64,000 bases of DNA from JBGASG01 sp046328035 (GCA_046328035.1 JAXLXI010000006.1:248001-312000); one strand, 5' to 3'. Shown: positions 44,458 to 53,843, numbered from the stretch's first letter. Notes: generated by a model not told the origin, from the letters alone. Numbers and translations: made by a program.

Positions 44458-45957
44458 ATGAAGTCGAGCCGACGCAAATTTTTGCTGGCCGGAGCCGCTT
44501 TGGCCGGCAGTGTGCCGCTCACATCTTGCGAGGGCATTCTCAGCCGCGTCACGCAGGATCTGGGGCAGGCGATTCCCGATCATGTAACGGCCGCCACCAG
44601 TGATGATATCGATCCGCTCTTCCACATTTTGCAGCGCACCAGTTTCGGCGTCTGGCCCGGTGATCTGGAACGCATTGGCTCCATGGGCGGTGCTGCATAC
44701 ATCGAACAACAACTCGCCCCTGAAAAAATCGATGATGCGCTTTGCGAGATGCGGGCTCGCCGTTTCGAAACGCTGGCTATGGACCCGGGCATGTGTTACG
44801 AGTTTCGCCGCGAGGCGCTACGCAAAGACATCGTGCGCCACACGCTGTTGCGAGCCGCCTACAGCAAGAAACAGTTATTTGAAGTGATGGTGTCGTTCTG
44901 GACGGATCACCTGAATATCAACATCGACAAAGGTGATTGCGTTTATTTGAAACCGACCGATGACAAGCAAGTGGTGCGGGCGCATGCCTTCGGCAGGTTC
45001 CGCGACCTGATCAGAGCCTCTGCAACGTCGCCCGCCATGCTGGTTTACCTGGACGGGAAGGAGAACAAGAAATCCACACCCAAAGACATACCGAATGAAA
45101 ACTACGGGCGCGAACTTCTGGAGTTGCACACGCTGGGCGTCGATGGTGGCTATACGCAAAAGGATGTCTTCGAGGCGGCGCGTTGTTTGACGGGCTGGCG
45201 CATTCACGATCGTATGCACAAGGGCACGGCATTTTTCGAACCGGCGTTCCACGACGACGGCGAGAAACATGTGCTCGGTCAGACAATTGCCGCCGGTGGG
45301 GGCGCGGCGGATCTGGACCGGTTGGTCGACATTTGCTGCAGTCATCCGGCAACAGCCCGGCACATCGCCACCAAGCTGGTGCGAAAGTTCGTAGCCGATG
45401 ATCCGCCCGCGGCTCTGGTCAATCAGGTGGCAGCAACCTTCACCGCCAGTGGTGGCGACATCAAATCGCTGCTGCGCCAGATTCTGAGAAGCGAAGATTT
45501 CGCGAAGCAGCGAGGCACTAAGATCAAGCGTCCGTTTCATTACATCGTCAGCTGTTTGCGGGCGACCGGAGCGGACACGCATGCCCGCCCGGAACTGGTC
45601 GAGTACCTGTCGCGGATGGGACAGCCGCTGTTTCAATTCCCGACGCCGGACGGCTATCCTGAGAGTGCCGCACATTGGGTGGGGACGCTTTTGTGGCGCT
45701 GGAATTTTGCCATGACGCTGGCTGCCAATCAGGTGCCCAACGTGCATATCGACGGCAATCGTCTGGCGCAAGCCCTGTCCATTACCGGCAACTCGGTAAC
45801 GCCGCTGTTGGCCCACCTGCTCGGTCGCCTGCCCACAACGGAGGAAGGTGCGGTCGTCGCGCAGTTTGTCTCGGCGCAACTGCCGCTTTCATCCGAACTG
45901 GTGCAACTGCCGGTGCTCGGACTGATGCTGGCTTGCCCGGCGTTTCAGAAGTATTGA
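44458..45957 (+). CDS. DUF1800 family protein with Tat lipoprotein-like signal
   Basis: The protein has 499 residues. The start MKSSRRKFLLAGAALAG has a twin-arginine motif and a hydrophobic core ending in LTSC, a possible lipobox, so export by Tat and lipidation are likely. DUF1800 features: LLRAAYSKKQLFEVMVSFW, DHLNINIDKGD, ENYGRELLELHTLGVDGGYT and the CLTGWRIHD region, and IATKLVRKFVADDPP. DUF1800 is almost always paired with DUF1501, as here. Function is not established (proposed carbohydrate or surface roles). ATG 44458 is preferred over TTG 44443. Confidence 0.9.
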   Translation: MKSSRRKFLLAGAALAGSVPLTSCEGILSRVTQDLGQAIPDHVTAATSDDIDPLFHILQRTSFGVWPGDLERIGSMGGAAYIEQQLAPEKIDDALCEMRARRFETLAMDPGMCYEFRREALRKDIVRHTLLRAAYSKKQLFEVMVSFWTDHLNINIDKGDCVYLKPTDDKQVVRAHAFGRFRDLIRASATSPAMLVYLDGKENKKSTPKDIPNENYGRELLELHTLGVDGGYTQKDVFEAARCLTGWRIHDRMHKGTAFFEPAFHDDGEKHVLGQTIAAGGGAADLDRLVDICCSHPATARHIATKLVRKFVADDPPAALVNQVAATFTASGGDIKSLLRQILRSEDFAKQRGTKIKRPFHYIVSCLRATGADTHARPELVEYLSRMGQPLFQFPTPDGYPESAAHWVGTLLWRWNFAMTLAANQVPNVHIDGNRLAQALSITGNSVTPLLAHLLGRLPTTEEGAVVAQFVSAQLPLSSELVQLPVLGLMLACPAFQKY

Positions 45958-45964
45958 CTCGAGG

Positions 45965-47221
45965 TTGATTGCCGCCCGCCATGCCAGTTTCTCGCCGCAC
46001 ATTTTTGAAGAAACTTCTGTAGCCGACAATTCCCAGGCGGATGCCCGCAGCCGCCATACGCTCGTTTGCGTGTTTCTGCGCGGGGGCGCCGATATGTTGA
46101 ACATCGTTGTGCCTCACGCTGACGATGACTATTACAAGGCGCGCCCCACCATCGCCATCCCCAGACCGGCAGTGGCGTCCGTCACCGGCGCCTCCGCCTT
46201 GCGACTGAATGATTTCTATGGGTTTCATCCCAAGATGAAACCGCTGCTGGACGCCTTTCGCGATCATCGCCTCGGTATCGTGCAGGCTGTCGGAACCGAC
46301 AACCCAAGCGGATCGCATTTCGATACGCAGGATCAAATGGAGCACGGCGAAGCCTACAAGAAGACCATCGGCGGCGGCTGGCTGGGACGGTTCTTAGCCA
46401 CGCGGTCGACCAGTGAGATCGCCGCCGGCGCCGGCACGTCAACGCCACTGCGAGCGGTGGCAATCGGGGCAAGCATTCCGGAGTCTTTGCGCGGCGCGCC
46501 TGTGGCGACCGCTCTTGCCTCCGTCGACGAAGTGAAGCTCGATGTCGCCGCCCCGCTTGCTGTTCCGCTTTGCGATGCGCTCTCCAAAATGTATGGAGCC
46601 GAGGTCGGGCTGCTCAGTTCATCCGGTGCGGCGACATTGAAACTTTTGACGAGAGTGCAGGCGATTCGCGAACATGAGTACAAGCCGGAGTCGGGCATCA
46701 CCTATCCGGAACACGATTTCGGCACAGGGCTGCGCGAGATTGCGCGTCTGATCAAGGGAAACGTCGGTGTCGAGGTTGCGTGTGTGGATCTGGATGGTTG
46801 GGACACCCATTTCATTCAGGGCGCCGGCGAAGGATTGCAGGCGGCGTCCATCGACATATTGGCGCGGGGGCTGGCCGCGTTCGACCGGGACATTGTTCAC
46901 TTCCGCGATCGGGTCACTGTTCTGGTGATGACTGAGTTTGGCCGGCGCATCTATGAAAACGGATCGCTGGGCACCGATCACGGCCGGGGTTTCGCGGTGC
47001 TGGCGCTCGGGGATCGCATCGCCGGTGGTACCATTCACGGAAAATATCCGGGGCTCGACGAACGCGATGCATTCCTGCTCGGACCCGGCGGATTGTCAAT
47101 TAACCTCGACTATCGCAATGTGCTCTCGGAGATCCTGATCAGTCTGATGGGAACCCCGAATGTCTCGGAAGTATTTCCAGGCTTCAAGCCGCTGCCAATT
47201 GGACTTGTGCGCACGCAGTAA
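45965..47221 (+). CDS. DUF1501 family protein (start region possibly frameshifted)
   Basis: The main frame gives 418 residues with DUF1501 features: RHTLVCVFLRGGADMLNIVV, SGSHFDTQDQMEHGEAY, VEVACVDLDGWDTHFIQGAG, LVMTEFGRRIYENGSLGTDH and GRGFAVLALG. The listed TTG start has no normal ribosome-binding distance. In another frame ATG 45981 encodes MPVSRRTFLKK, a twin-arginine motif, then stops at 46022; adding one A in the AAA run near 46011 would fuse it to TSVADNSQAD of the main frame. So either the start lies further in, or a base is missing. The gene follows DUF1800 after 7 bp, the usual pair. Confidence 0.88.
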   Translation: MIAARHASFSPHIFEETSVADNSQADARSRHTLVCVFLRGGADMLNIVVPHADDDYYKARPTIAIPRPAVASVTGASALRLNDFYGFHPKMKPLLDAFRDHRLGIVQAVGTDNPSGSHFDTQDQMEHGEAYKKTIGGGWLGRFLATRSTSEIAAGAGTSTPLRAVAIGASIPESLRGAPVATALASVDEVKLDVAAPLAVPLCDALSKMYGAEVGLLSSSGAATLKLLTRVQAIREHEYKPESGITYPEHDFGTGLREIARLIKGNVGVEVACVDLDGWDTHFIQGAGEGLQAASIDILARGLAAFDRDIVHFRDRVTVLVMTEFGRRIYENGSLGTDHGRGFAVLALGDRIAGGTIHGKYPGLDERDAFLLGPGGLSINLDYRNVLSEILISLMGTPNVSEVFPGFKPLPIGLVRTQ

Positions 47222-47284
47222 CGCCACGTATCACACTGCCTAAGCCGCACTGCCAAATCCGCTGTCTACGACATTTGCAGCCGC

Positions 47285-48058
47285 CTACTGATCTCGCGAT
47301 GGCTCAGATACCGGCGCGCATACCTGTCCGTAGGCTTTGTGCAGAGTGCGAAACATCCGGTCCCAAATGTCGGTGTAGAATCCGAAATTGAAATCCTTGT
47401 CCTGATGGTGCTGCCCGTGGAAGGTGCTGGTGGTCAGCCGCCCGATTACAGGTAGCCTCGTCCAGATATCGGGGAACGGCTCGACACCCAGATGCCCCAG
47501 GGTTCCGAATGTGGCATTGAGCATAAGGTAAATGCAAATCGCCATCCACGACCACGAATGGGCGGCGAGCACGAGCAGCCAGAGCGAGCCAAATCCGAAG
47601 ACCTCCACTGGATTCAGAACGAACAGCGACAGTGGGCGAGGCTTGTCATAAATGTGGTGAGTCTGGTGCACGATGGGAAACAACCTGGGATGGTGGCACA
47701 TACGGTGCGTAACATACATGAGAAAGTCCATCGCCACCAGGAGCAATACCACATCTATCAATGTCCACAAGCCCAGATCGCGGTTAATCTTGATAATTCC
47801 AAGGCGCCACAAGTACCACCCGGCCACCGCCACCATCGTGTTCAAAAACACAACTGACAATGCGAGCAGCACTTCGCGTTTCTCAAGCGGCAAAGGTGCC
47901 TCGATTACCCGCCGGTTAGCAAACAACCCGACGAGAACCTGCCCGGCAGCCAGGCACATGACAAACTGCAAAACGTTTTGCATAAACAGCCAGAAAGCCG
48001 CGTCGGTCAAACTCGCCCGACCGAAATAATCAAGCACCCAATTGGCCAGGTCTGCCAC
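47285..48058 (-). CDS. Sterol desaturase/fatty acid hydroxylase family protein
   Basis: The protein has 257 residues. Four or more membrane segments surround the diiron histidine boxes of the superfamily: THRMCHHPRLF (HxxxH), VHQTHHIYDKP (HxxHH) and FHGQHHQDKDFNF (HxxHH). Members hydroxylate or desaturate lipid chains, sterols or carotenoids. No lipid biosynthesis genes adjoin, so the substrate is unknown. It is convergent with the DUF1501 gene; a CGATATCG palindrome follows its promoter side at 48128. Confidence 0.9.
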   Translation of the reverse strand: MADLANWVLDYFGRASLTDAAFWLFMQNVLQFVMCLAAGQVLVGLFANRRVIEAPLPLEKREVLLALSVVFLNTMVAVAGWYLWRLGIIKINRDLGLWTLIDVVLLLVAMDFLMYVTHRMCHHPRLFPIVHQTHHIYDKPRPLSLFVLNPVEVFGFGSLWLLVLAAHSWSWMAICIYLMLNATFGTLGHLGVEPFPDIWTRLPVIGRLTTSTFHGQHHQDKDFNFGFYTDIWDRMFRTLHKAYGQVCAPVSEPSRDQ

Positions 48059-48123
48059 AACTGTGACTCTCCGTCGGCTACAGTGCTATTTTAAGCGCCC
48101 GCCAGGTTTGAGCCATTGCCCCC

Positions 48124-48148
48124 AAGCTAAAACGATATCGCTTTAGCT
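48124..48148. repeat. CGATATCG palindrome, single copy
   Basis: GCTAAAACGATATCG followed by CTTTAGC gives a near-perfect extended palindrome between the divergent desaturase and clpS genes. Confidence 0.85.
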
Positions 48149-48208
48149 CCGGAGTGTCTCACCTTTGCGACAAAAGAGGGTATTTTGCGAAAATTGCCAA
48201 GAGGGGTT

Positions 48209-48236
48209 TTGTGAGGAATAAATCCGGCTGTACAAT
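48209..48236 (+). promoter_or_regulatory. clpS-clpA promoter
   Basis: TTGTGA (48209-48214), a 16-bp spacer and TACAAT (48231-48236) form a sigma-70 type promoter, 37 bp before the clpS ATG. Confidence 0.6.
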
Positions 48237-48272
48237 AGCGGAGCCCCGGAACAGCGCAGAGAACCGACCAAA

Positions 48273-48614
48273 ATGCCCGAGTGGGAAGACGACGACGATG
48301 ATGGTGATGGCGAGGGCAAGGGTGGAACCGGCCTTGCTACCGAAACGCGGCCCAAGGTCGAAAAGCCGCCCTTGTATAAAGTTCTGCTGCACAACGACGA
48401 CTTTACCAGTATGGATTTCGTCGTCTACATCCTCGTTAACGTTTTCAACAAAGGCATGATGGAGGCGGAGAACATCATGCTGGCTGTCCATTATGCGGGA
48501 GTGGGCGTGGCGGGAGTGTTTACCTATGAGATTGCAGAGGCAAAAGTAAATAAGGTGATTGCCCTGGCACAGGAGCAAGATTTTCCGCTCCTGTGTACCA
48601 TAGAAGAAGAGTAA
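48273..48614 (+). CDS. clpS: ATP-dependent Clp protease adaptor ClpS
   Basis: ClpS delivers N-degron substrates to ClpAP. It has 113 residues: an acidic N-terminus (WEDDDDDGDGEG) and the core PPLYKVLLHNDDFTSMDFVV, where the NDD and Met-type residues form the N-degron pocket, then VHYAGVGVAGVFTYEIAEAK. The size is normal. The ClpA partner follows after 13 bp on the same strand, and the promoter is at 48209. Confidence 0.95.
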   Translation: MPEWEDDDDDGDGEGKGGTGLATETRPKVEKPPLYKVLLHNDDFTSMDFVVYILVNVFNKGMMEAENIMLAVHYAGVGVAGVFTYEIAEAKVNKVIALAQEQDFPLLCTIEEE

Positions 48615-48627
48615 TTGGCGAACTCCG

Positions 48628-51078
48628 ATGCTAACACCAGAACTGCAAAAAACCCTGCAACACACTGTCGACGACTGCTTCAGCCGGCGCCATGAATATG
48701 TGACCCTCGAGCACCTGTTGTTCTGTCTGCTCGATGAAAAGACGACCGCCGACATCGTGCGCAATTGCGGCGGTAACGTCGGTGCGCTAAAAAAGGAAGT
48801 AGACGAGTTTATCGAAAAAAACATGGAGCAGCTGCCACCGGAAACGCAGAAAAATCCGGAAGCTACGGCGGCATTCCAGCGAGTCATGGATCGGGCGATT
48901 CAGCAAGCACGCTCTTCGATGCAGAGCACCGTAGATGGTGGCAATGTTCTGGCTGCCATGTTCCAGGAGCGGCGTTCACACGCGGTGTATCTTCTGGAGA
49001 AACAGGGCATCTCCCGTCTCGATGTGCTCAATTACATTTCGCATGGCATTTCCAAGGTGGGTGGACGTCCCGGTGATGATGGGGCGGTTCCGGATGGCGA
49101 TAGTAGCGAAGGCGACGCGCCGCAACAAAAGGATCCCCTGGAGGCATACACGGTCAATCTGATCGAGCGTGCCAGAGAGGGCAAAATCGATCCTCTGATT
49201 GGTCGGGAAGCGGAACTTAAGCGCACCGTGCAGGTGCTTTGCCGGCGCCGGAAGAACAATCCTATTTATGTCGGAGATCCGGGTGTCGGGAAGACGGCCA
49301 TTGCCGAGGGGCTGGCGCTCAACATTTTCAACGGCAACGTGCCTCCGCCTCTGCGTAACGTCGAGATCTACCAGCTCGATATGGGTTCTTTGATCGCGGG
49401 AACCAAGTTTCGCGGTCAGTTCGAGCAGCGACTCAAAGATGTGATCAAGGCGTTGCAGCAAAAGCCGGGATGCATTCTGGTGATCGACGAGATTCACACG
49501 ATTGTCCGTGCCGGTGCTGTGGAAGGCGGCGCCATGGATGCCTCCAATATTCTTAAACCGGCGCTGCACGCGGGCGAGCTGCGCTGTATAGGATCAACGA
49601 CCTATCCGGAGTACAAGGCGTCTTTTGAAAAAGATAAGGCGCTGGCTCGCCGCTTCCAGAAGATTGAGATTGCCGAACCTTCAATTGAGGACACGATCAA
49701 GATCCTGCAAGGATTGAAAAAGCAGTACGAGGATCACCACAAGGTCACGTATCAGGAAGAGGCATTGACTGCGGCTGCCGAGCTGTCCGCCAAGCACATA
49801 AACGATCGTTTCTTGCCCGACAAGGCAATTGATATTCTCGACGAGGCTGGTGCCATTGTCCGTCTGGTGCATTGCACGGAAGACGCGCCTGTCGCCGAAG
49901 CCGCCGCTTCCGGTGCGCCGACCGCGCCGTCCGGCAGTGGCGCCGCAGTCGCAGCGCGCGGTACGGGCGCCGACGGCACAGCTGGCGCTGCCGATGCCGA
50001 CGCTGCTTCCAATGCCGACGACAAGCCGCGCCCTGAAGTTACCGTTAACGATGTCGAACAGGTGGTCGCGAGCATCGCCAAGGTGCCGGCGAAGTCGGTG
50101 TCTGGTTCGGACAAGGAACGGCTCCTGGCACTGGATCGCGAACTGAAGTCGGTGATATATGGACAGGATCACGCCATCGATCAAGTGGTGCGTTCCATCA
50201 AGTTGTCCCGATCCGGATTGGGCAACGCCTTGAAACCTGTCGGCTCGTTCCTTTTCGCCGGACCGACCGGAGTTGGCAAAACCGAGCTCGCCAAACAGAT
50301 TGCTCGCGTTATGGGAGTGCAGTTCCTGCGTTTCGACATGAGCGAATACATGGAGAAACACACCGTGTCGCGCCTGATCGGCGCGCCGCCTGGATACGTC
50401 GGTTTCGACCAGGGCGGATTGCTGACCGACGCCATCAACAAGTCACCGCATTCGGTGCTGGTTCTGGATGAAATTGAAAAGGCGCACCCGGATCTGTTCA
50501 ACATACTGTTGCAGGTTATGGACCACGCCAGCCTCACCGACAACAACGGCAAGAAAGCCGACTTTCGCCAGGTAATTCTGATCATGACCACCAACGCCGG
50601 GGCGCGCGAAATGGCCAGCGAAGACATTGGTTTCCGCGCTGTTGAAGGGAAGGACTTCGCGCAGAGCGCCATGGCTTCCGGCAAGGCGAAAACTGCGATC
50701 GAGCGCGAATTCACCCCGGAATTTCGAAACCGCTTGGACGGGATAGTGCACTTCAACCAATTGACGCGGGACGATGTCAAACGGGTCGTCGATAAGTTCG
50801 TCGAGGAGCTGCGCGCGCAACTGAAGGAGAAGCAGGTCACTTTAGACTTGACAGAGGAAGCTCGCGAGGTGCTGGCCACTCAGGGATTCGATCGCTTGTT
50901 CGGGGCTCGCCCAATGGGCCGAGTGGTTCAGCAAAAACTAAAAGAGCCGCTCTCCGAAGAAATTCTCTTCGGCAAATTGGAACACGGCGGCTCGGTGAAA
51001 GTGCTGGCGAAGGACGACGAAATCGTCATCGAAACCGAGGCAGCGCCCGCCCCGAGCGAAGGCAAATCCAGCTCTTAG
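48628..51078 (+). CDS. clpA: ATP-dependent Clp protease ATP-binding subunit ClpA
   Basis: ClpA unfolds substrates for ClpP. The protein has 816 residues. An N-domain (residues 1-145) is followed by AAA-1 with Walker A GDPGVGKTAIAEG and B region ILVIDEIHT, and AAA-2 with GPTGVGKTELAKQ and VLVLDEIEKAHPD. The IGF loop for ClpP docking appears in ASEDIGFRAVEG. Between the two AAA domains an Ala/Gly-rich insert of about 50 residues (near 425-475) is unusual for ClpA. It is coupled to clpS. No clpP is in the window. Confidence 0.96.
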   Translation: MLTPELQKTLQHTVDDCFSRRHEYVTLEHLLFCLLDEKTTADIVRNCGGNVGALKKEVDEFIEKNMEQLPPETQKNPEATAAFQRVMDRAIQQARSSMQSTVDGGNVLAAMFQERRSHAVYLLEKQGISRLDVLNYISHGISKVGGRPGDDGAVPDGDSSEGDAPQQKDPLEAYTVNLIERAREGKIDPLIGREAELKRTVQVLCRRRKNNPIYVGDPGVGKTAIAEGLALNIFNGNVPPPLRNVEIYQLDMGSLIAGTKFRGQFEQRLKDVIKALQQKPGCILVIDEIHTIVRAGAVEGGAMDASNILKPALHAGELRCIGSTTYPEYKASFEKDKALARRFQKIEIAEPSIEDTIKILQGLKKQYEDHHKVTYQEEALTAAAELSAKHINDRFLPDKAIDILDEAGAIVRLVHCTEDAPVAEAAASGAPTAPSGSGAAVAARGTGADGTAGAADADAASNADDKPRPEVTVNDVEQVVASIAKVPAKSVSGSDKERLLALDRELKSVIYGQDHAIDQVVRSIKLSRSGLGNALKPVGSFLFAGPTGVGKTELAKQIARVMGVQFLRFDMSEYMEKHTVSRLIGAPPGYVGFDQGGLLTDAINKSPHSVLVLDEIEKAHPDLFNILLQVMDHASLTDNNGKKADFRQVILIMTTNAGAREMASEDIGFRAVEGKDFAQSAMASGKAKTAIEREFTPEFRNRLDGIVHFNQLTRDDVKRVVDKFVEELRAQLKEKQVTLDLTEEAREVLATQGFDRLFGARPMGRVVQQKLKEPLSEEILFGKLEHGGSVKVLAKDDEIVIETEAAPAPSEGKSSS

Positions 51079-51111
51079 TACAGTGCAGGCGCCCAACTCA
51101 GGCTGCGACCA

Positions 51112-51585
51112 CTATTCCTTTGGTTTATGCAGCCGCTGAAGTGCTGCATCGAAGTGTCGGGCGAACTCACGTTTCAGGCGCTCGTCAAACGGTCGCGGAC
51201 CACCAGATACGGTGCCTGAGTCACGCAGCGTCTCCATAAGATCGCGAGTTGCTTTAGCCTCGTTGATGTTCTCTTCCGTCCAGAGATGTCCACGCGGGCT
51301 GATCACCGTGATACCACGAGGCACCAACAGTCCCGCCAGAGGAACATCCTGCGTGACGACAAGATCTCCGCTCCGGGCGTGGGTCTCTATATAGGCGTCG
51401 GCGACGTCCGGTCCAAGCGAGACCTGCACGGAGGAGAGAAACGGTGATTCCGGCAGCAAGATTTGTTTGTTCGCAACAAAGAAAGTCTGAACTTGCAGGC
51501 GGTGCACTGCGCGAACGATCAAGTCTTTGATCTGGTTGGGACAAGCGTCGGCGTCAACAAATACTTTCACGGTTCCACTATTCAC
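51112..51585 (-). CDS. UPF0178 (YaiI/YqxD) family protein
   Basis: The protein has 157 residues: VKVFVDADACPNQIKDLIVR at the start, FFVANKQI, DVADAYIETHARSGDLVVTQDVPLA and the LVPRGITVISPRGHLWT segment, all typical. The family has a PIN/NYN-like nuclease fold with acidic residues, and no proven function. The GTG start overlaps the TGA of the upstream gene (GTGA), so they are translationally coupled. The palindrome at 52308 probably controls both. Confidence 0.9.
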   Translation of the reverse strand: MNSGTVKVFVDADACPNQIKDLIVRAVHRLQVQTFFVANKQILLPESPFLSSVQVSLGPDVADAYIETHARSGDLVVTQDVPLAGLLVPRGITVISPRGHLWTEENINEAKATRDLMETLRDSGTVSGGPRPFDERLKREFARHFDAALQRLHKPKE

Positions 51586-52280
51586 TTATTGCGGTCGCGA
51601 TATCGCTTCTGTTTATTCGCCAGATAATCCGGTTCCTGCAATTGCTTTACTATCTGGAACGTTGTGAATCTGCACTTATCAGAACAGAAGCGCGCCTTTG
51701 GCGACTTCAAAAAGAAATCCCCGCACCGCAGAACATCGTCCGCGGATTCGCCGCTGCCATCGAGCACGTCGATTTCACGGCGCCATTTGGTTTCCACGTC
51801 CTTGGGAAATCTCGCTACGGACGGAAGGTCGTCGTCGCGATAGAGCCCTTCGCAACGCTCGATGCGTGACGGCTGTTCACCGTTCTGCATCACATCGCCG
51901 ACGAATGCCGCGAACTGCATAATAAGCGTCAGTCGCAGGGACTCCAGTATTTCGTCATCATTGTTGCTATGCGCTTCCACCCGGAATCTGGGTAAGCGCG
52001 AACTGTCGGTCGTCGCATAAAGACCCGCCCGGCAGTTGCCCAAATCATGATTCAACCAATCGACGTTGTCGGCATCGCCAAAGTGCATCGCGCCCGCATG
52101 CAGCCGGATCTGCCGCAGTGAATCGTCGAACTTAGCTAGCGCAGCCTGGCTTGGGGCAATCGACCGTCCCGTCACTTCGGCCAACCAGTTGTTACGCATG
52201 GCGGCCGATGTCCATAACGATTGCTCGTTAAGTGCCTCAAACCAGGTCACTGCAGCTTTTATGGACTTTTTCGGAGACAT
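51582..52280 (-). CDS. CGNR-like zinc-finger protein (uncertain), unknown function
   Basis: The protein has 232 residues. The C-terminal part has a Cys pattern reminiscent of the CGNR zinc finger: an early Cys in RCGDFF, then RFCSDKCRF about 12 residues later, where the family has WCSxxxCGNR; the final CGNR tetrad is absent. The N-terminus is helical (AAVTWFEALNEQSLWTSAAM). It might be a DNA-binding regulator, possibly of itself, since a 30-bp palindrome lies 28 bp before its start. The gene overlaps the UPF0178 gene downstream. Confidence 0.55.
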   Translation of the reverse strand: MSPKKSIKAAVTWFEALNEQSLWTSAAMRNNWLAEVTGRSIAPSQAALAKFDDSLRQIRLHAGAMHFGDADNVDWLNHDLGNCRAGLYATTDSSRLPRFRVEAHSNNDDEILESLRLTLIMQFAAFVGDVMQNGEQPSRIERCEGLYRDDDLPSVARFPKDVETKWRREIDVLDGSGESADDVLRCGDFFLKSPKARFCSDKCRFTTFQIVKQLQEPDYLANKQKRYRDRNK

Positions 52281-52307
52281 CTCCAGAAACTCGATTGACC
52301 GCCAACG

Positions 52308-52337
52308 GTTGAACGTGGTAACGTTACCACGTTCAAC
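52308..52337. promoter_or_regulatory. 30-bp perfect palindrome, probable operator
   Basis: GTTGAACGTGGTAAC is followed without spacer by its exact reverse complement GTTACCACGTTCAAC. It is 28 bp upstream of the minus-strand ATG at 52280, so it would overlap or adjoin that gene's promoter. Such symmetry suits a dimeric repressor or a phage-type regulator. No other copy was noticed in the window. Confidence 0.85.
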
Positions 52338-52371
52338 TGTTATACCACATCAAGCCGCCATTCGGTCAGGT

Positions 52372-52437
52372 GAGCTAAAGCGATATCGCTTTAGCTCGGG
52401 CTTCCTCGACCACCTCAACCGATATCGGTTGGGGTTT
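52372..52437. repeat. CGATATCG palindromes, two copies incl. compensated variant
   Basis: The first copy is GAGCTAAAGCGATATCG plus CTTTAGCTC at about 52370-52397, an extended palindrome. The second is CAACCGATATCGGTTG at about 52419-52434, where both arms changed so the pairing is kept. Confidence 0.9.
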
Positions 52438-52472
52438 GCCGTCGCGTGCCCGATTTGGCGCGGGAGATATTT

Positions 52473-53843
52473 ATGCAAGCTTCACTACAAATGGATGTTC
52501 GCCGCTCCAATATTGGCGCGGCGGTGCGCATGGTCTTGCCACTGATAGCCACGTCGTTGGTGTTTTGTCTGATTGGCGTGGTTGATATGGCGGTTGCCGG
52601 ATGGCACGGCGCTGCCGCTCAAGCGGCAGTCGGTGTAGCGGACCAGGTGATTTTCGTGATGGTGTTGATCGCAACGGGATTGGCTGCCGCTACCAGTTGC
52701 TTTGTATCACAGTCCCTGGGTGCCAACAGAAGTGCGGCTGCCAGGCGGTATGCGCTCGATGGTTTGTGGTTGGCGGCCGCGTTCGGCGCTCTTTCGGCAT
52801 TCCTTTTATATGTTGGCGCACAGCCTGCAATGGAGATGGTGGGCTGCACCCAACCGGTGAGAGCCCTCGGAGTGCCTTACTTGCAGATGTGCGCATTGGG
52901 CAATTTGCCTTTCATGTTGGTGCTGGTGCAAGCCTCAATATTTCGTGCGAATAATGGAACTGCTGATTGCTTGCGGATTTGGTCACTGATCGCAGTTGTG
53001 AGTATTGGCGGCGTCATCCCGATTTATTTTCTGGAACAGTCACCATTGCACCATTCCTTGATGGCGCTGGCAGCAGCCTGGGACGCCGGCGCATTACTGG
53101 GAGCGCTGTACGGCAGTTTCTTGCTGCGGTCGTTCCTGTCGGGCTGCGATGCCTGGCGCGCGGCGACCGTCGCGTTTCTTCCACCAGCCAGAAAACGATT
53201 ATTGTCATTTGCACAAGTTGGCATTCCTGTTCTGGTTTCTGAAGGATGCTACATCGTTTCGCTGTTCGCACTTTATGCAATTCTCGGTAAGCACCCGCAG
53301 AGCGAAACCCTGCAAGCCGCATACTCAGTGGTTTTGAAGATTGAAGAAACATTCGGCATCTTGCCGCTTGTCGCTATGTCGTCGGTGAGCGCCGCTATGG
53401 TCGGGCGTCACGTTGGTGCCGGGTTCAGCGAGCAAGCGCGTGCGCTTGGATGGCAGCTGGCCTGCGCCACCGCCGGGCTCATGTTGGTGGGCGGTGGACT
53501 GATTCAATTGGGAGGAGAGAGCCTGGCTCGCTTGTTTTCGAATAGCGAAGCATTAGTAGATTGTGTCTGCGTTGGTACTAATGGTGCCACGATCGCGCTG
53601 CCGGTGATTGCATTCGCTTTCATTCTCTTTGCCTGCCTGGAGGGCGCCGGCAGAACAGCATTGCCGTGCGCTGCTCAATTCGTCGGGTACATCGCACTGC
53701 GCATCCCGATGGCGTACGTATTTAGCGTTACATTTGGCATGGGTTTCTTCGGCATCTGGTTGGCAATTTTCGTATCGCGCCTGGCAATGGCGATTTTCGC
53801 TGCGGTCATGTTTCTCAACGCTCGTTTGACAAAAATGTTGTGA
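52473..53843 (+). CDS. MATE-family efflux transporter
   Basis: The protein has 456 residues from ATG 52473 (GGGAG seven bases upstream; the frame is open to 52446). About twelve hydrophobic segments in two halves are present, e.g. AAVRMVLPLIATSLVFCLIG, VDMAVAGWHG (the MATE Asp/Gly region), IATGLAAATSCFVSQSLGA (family motif), FMLVLVQASIFRANNGTAD and, in the second half, ILVSEGCYIVSLFALYAIL. MATE proteins export organic cations or drugs with H+ or Na+. It is plus-strand, divergent from the zinc-finger-like gene, so the palindrome at 52308 might affect both. Confidence 0.88.
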   Translation: MQASLQMDVRRSNIGAAVRMVLPLIATSLVFCLIGVVDMAVAGWHGAAAQAAVGVADQVIFVMVLIATGLAAATSCFVSQSLGANRSAAARRYALDGLWLAAAFGALSAFLLYVGAQPAMEMVGCTQPVRALGVPYLQMCALGNLPFMLVLVQASIFRANNGTADCLRIWSLIAVVSIGGVIPIYFLEQSPLHHSLMALAAAWDAGALLGALYGSFLLRSFLSGCDAWRAATVAFLPPARKRLLSFAQVGIPVLVSEGCYIVSLFALYAILGKHPQSETLQAAYSVVLKIEETFGILPLVAMSSVSAAMVGRHVGAGFSEQARALGWQLACATAGLMLVGGGLIQLGGESLARLFSNSEALVDCVCVGTNGATIALPVIAFAFILFACLEGAGRTALPCAAQFVGYIALRIPMAYVFSVTFGMGFFGIWLAIFVSRLAMAIFAAVMFLNARLTKML

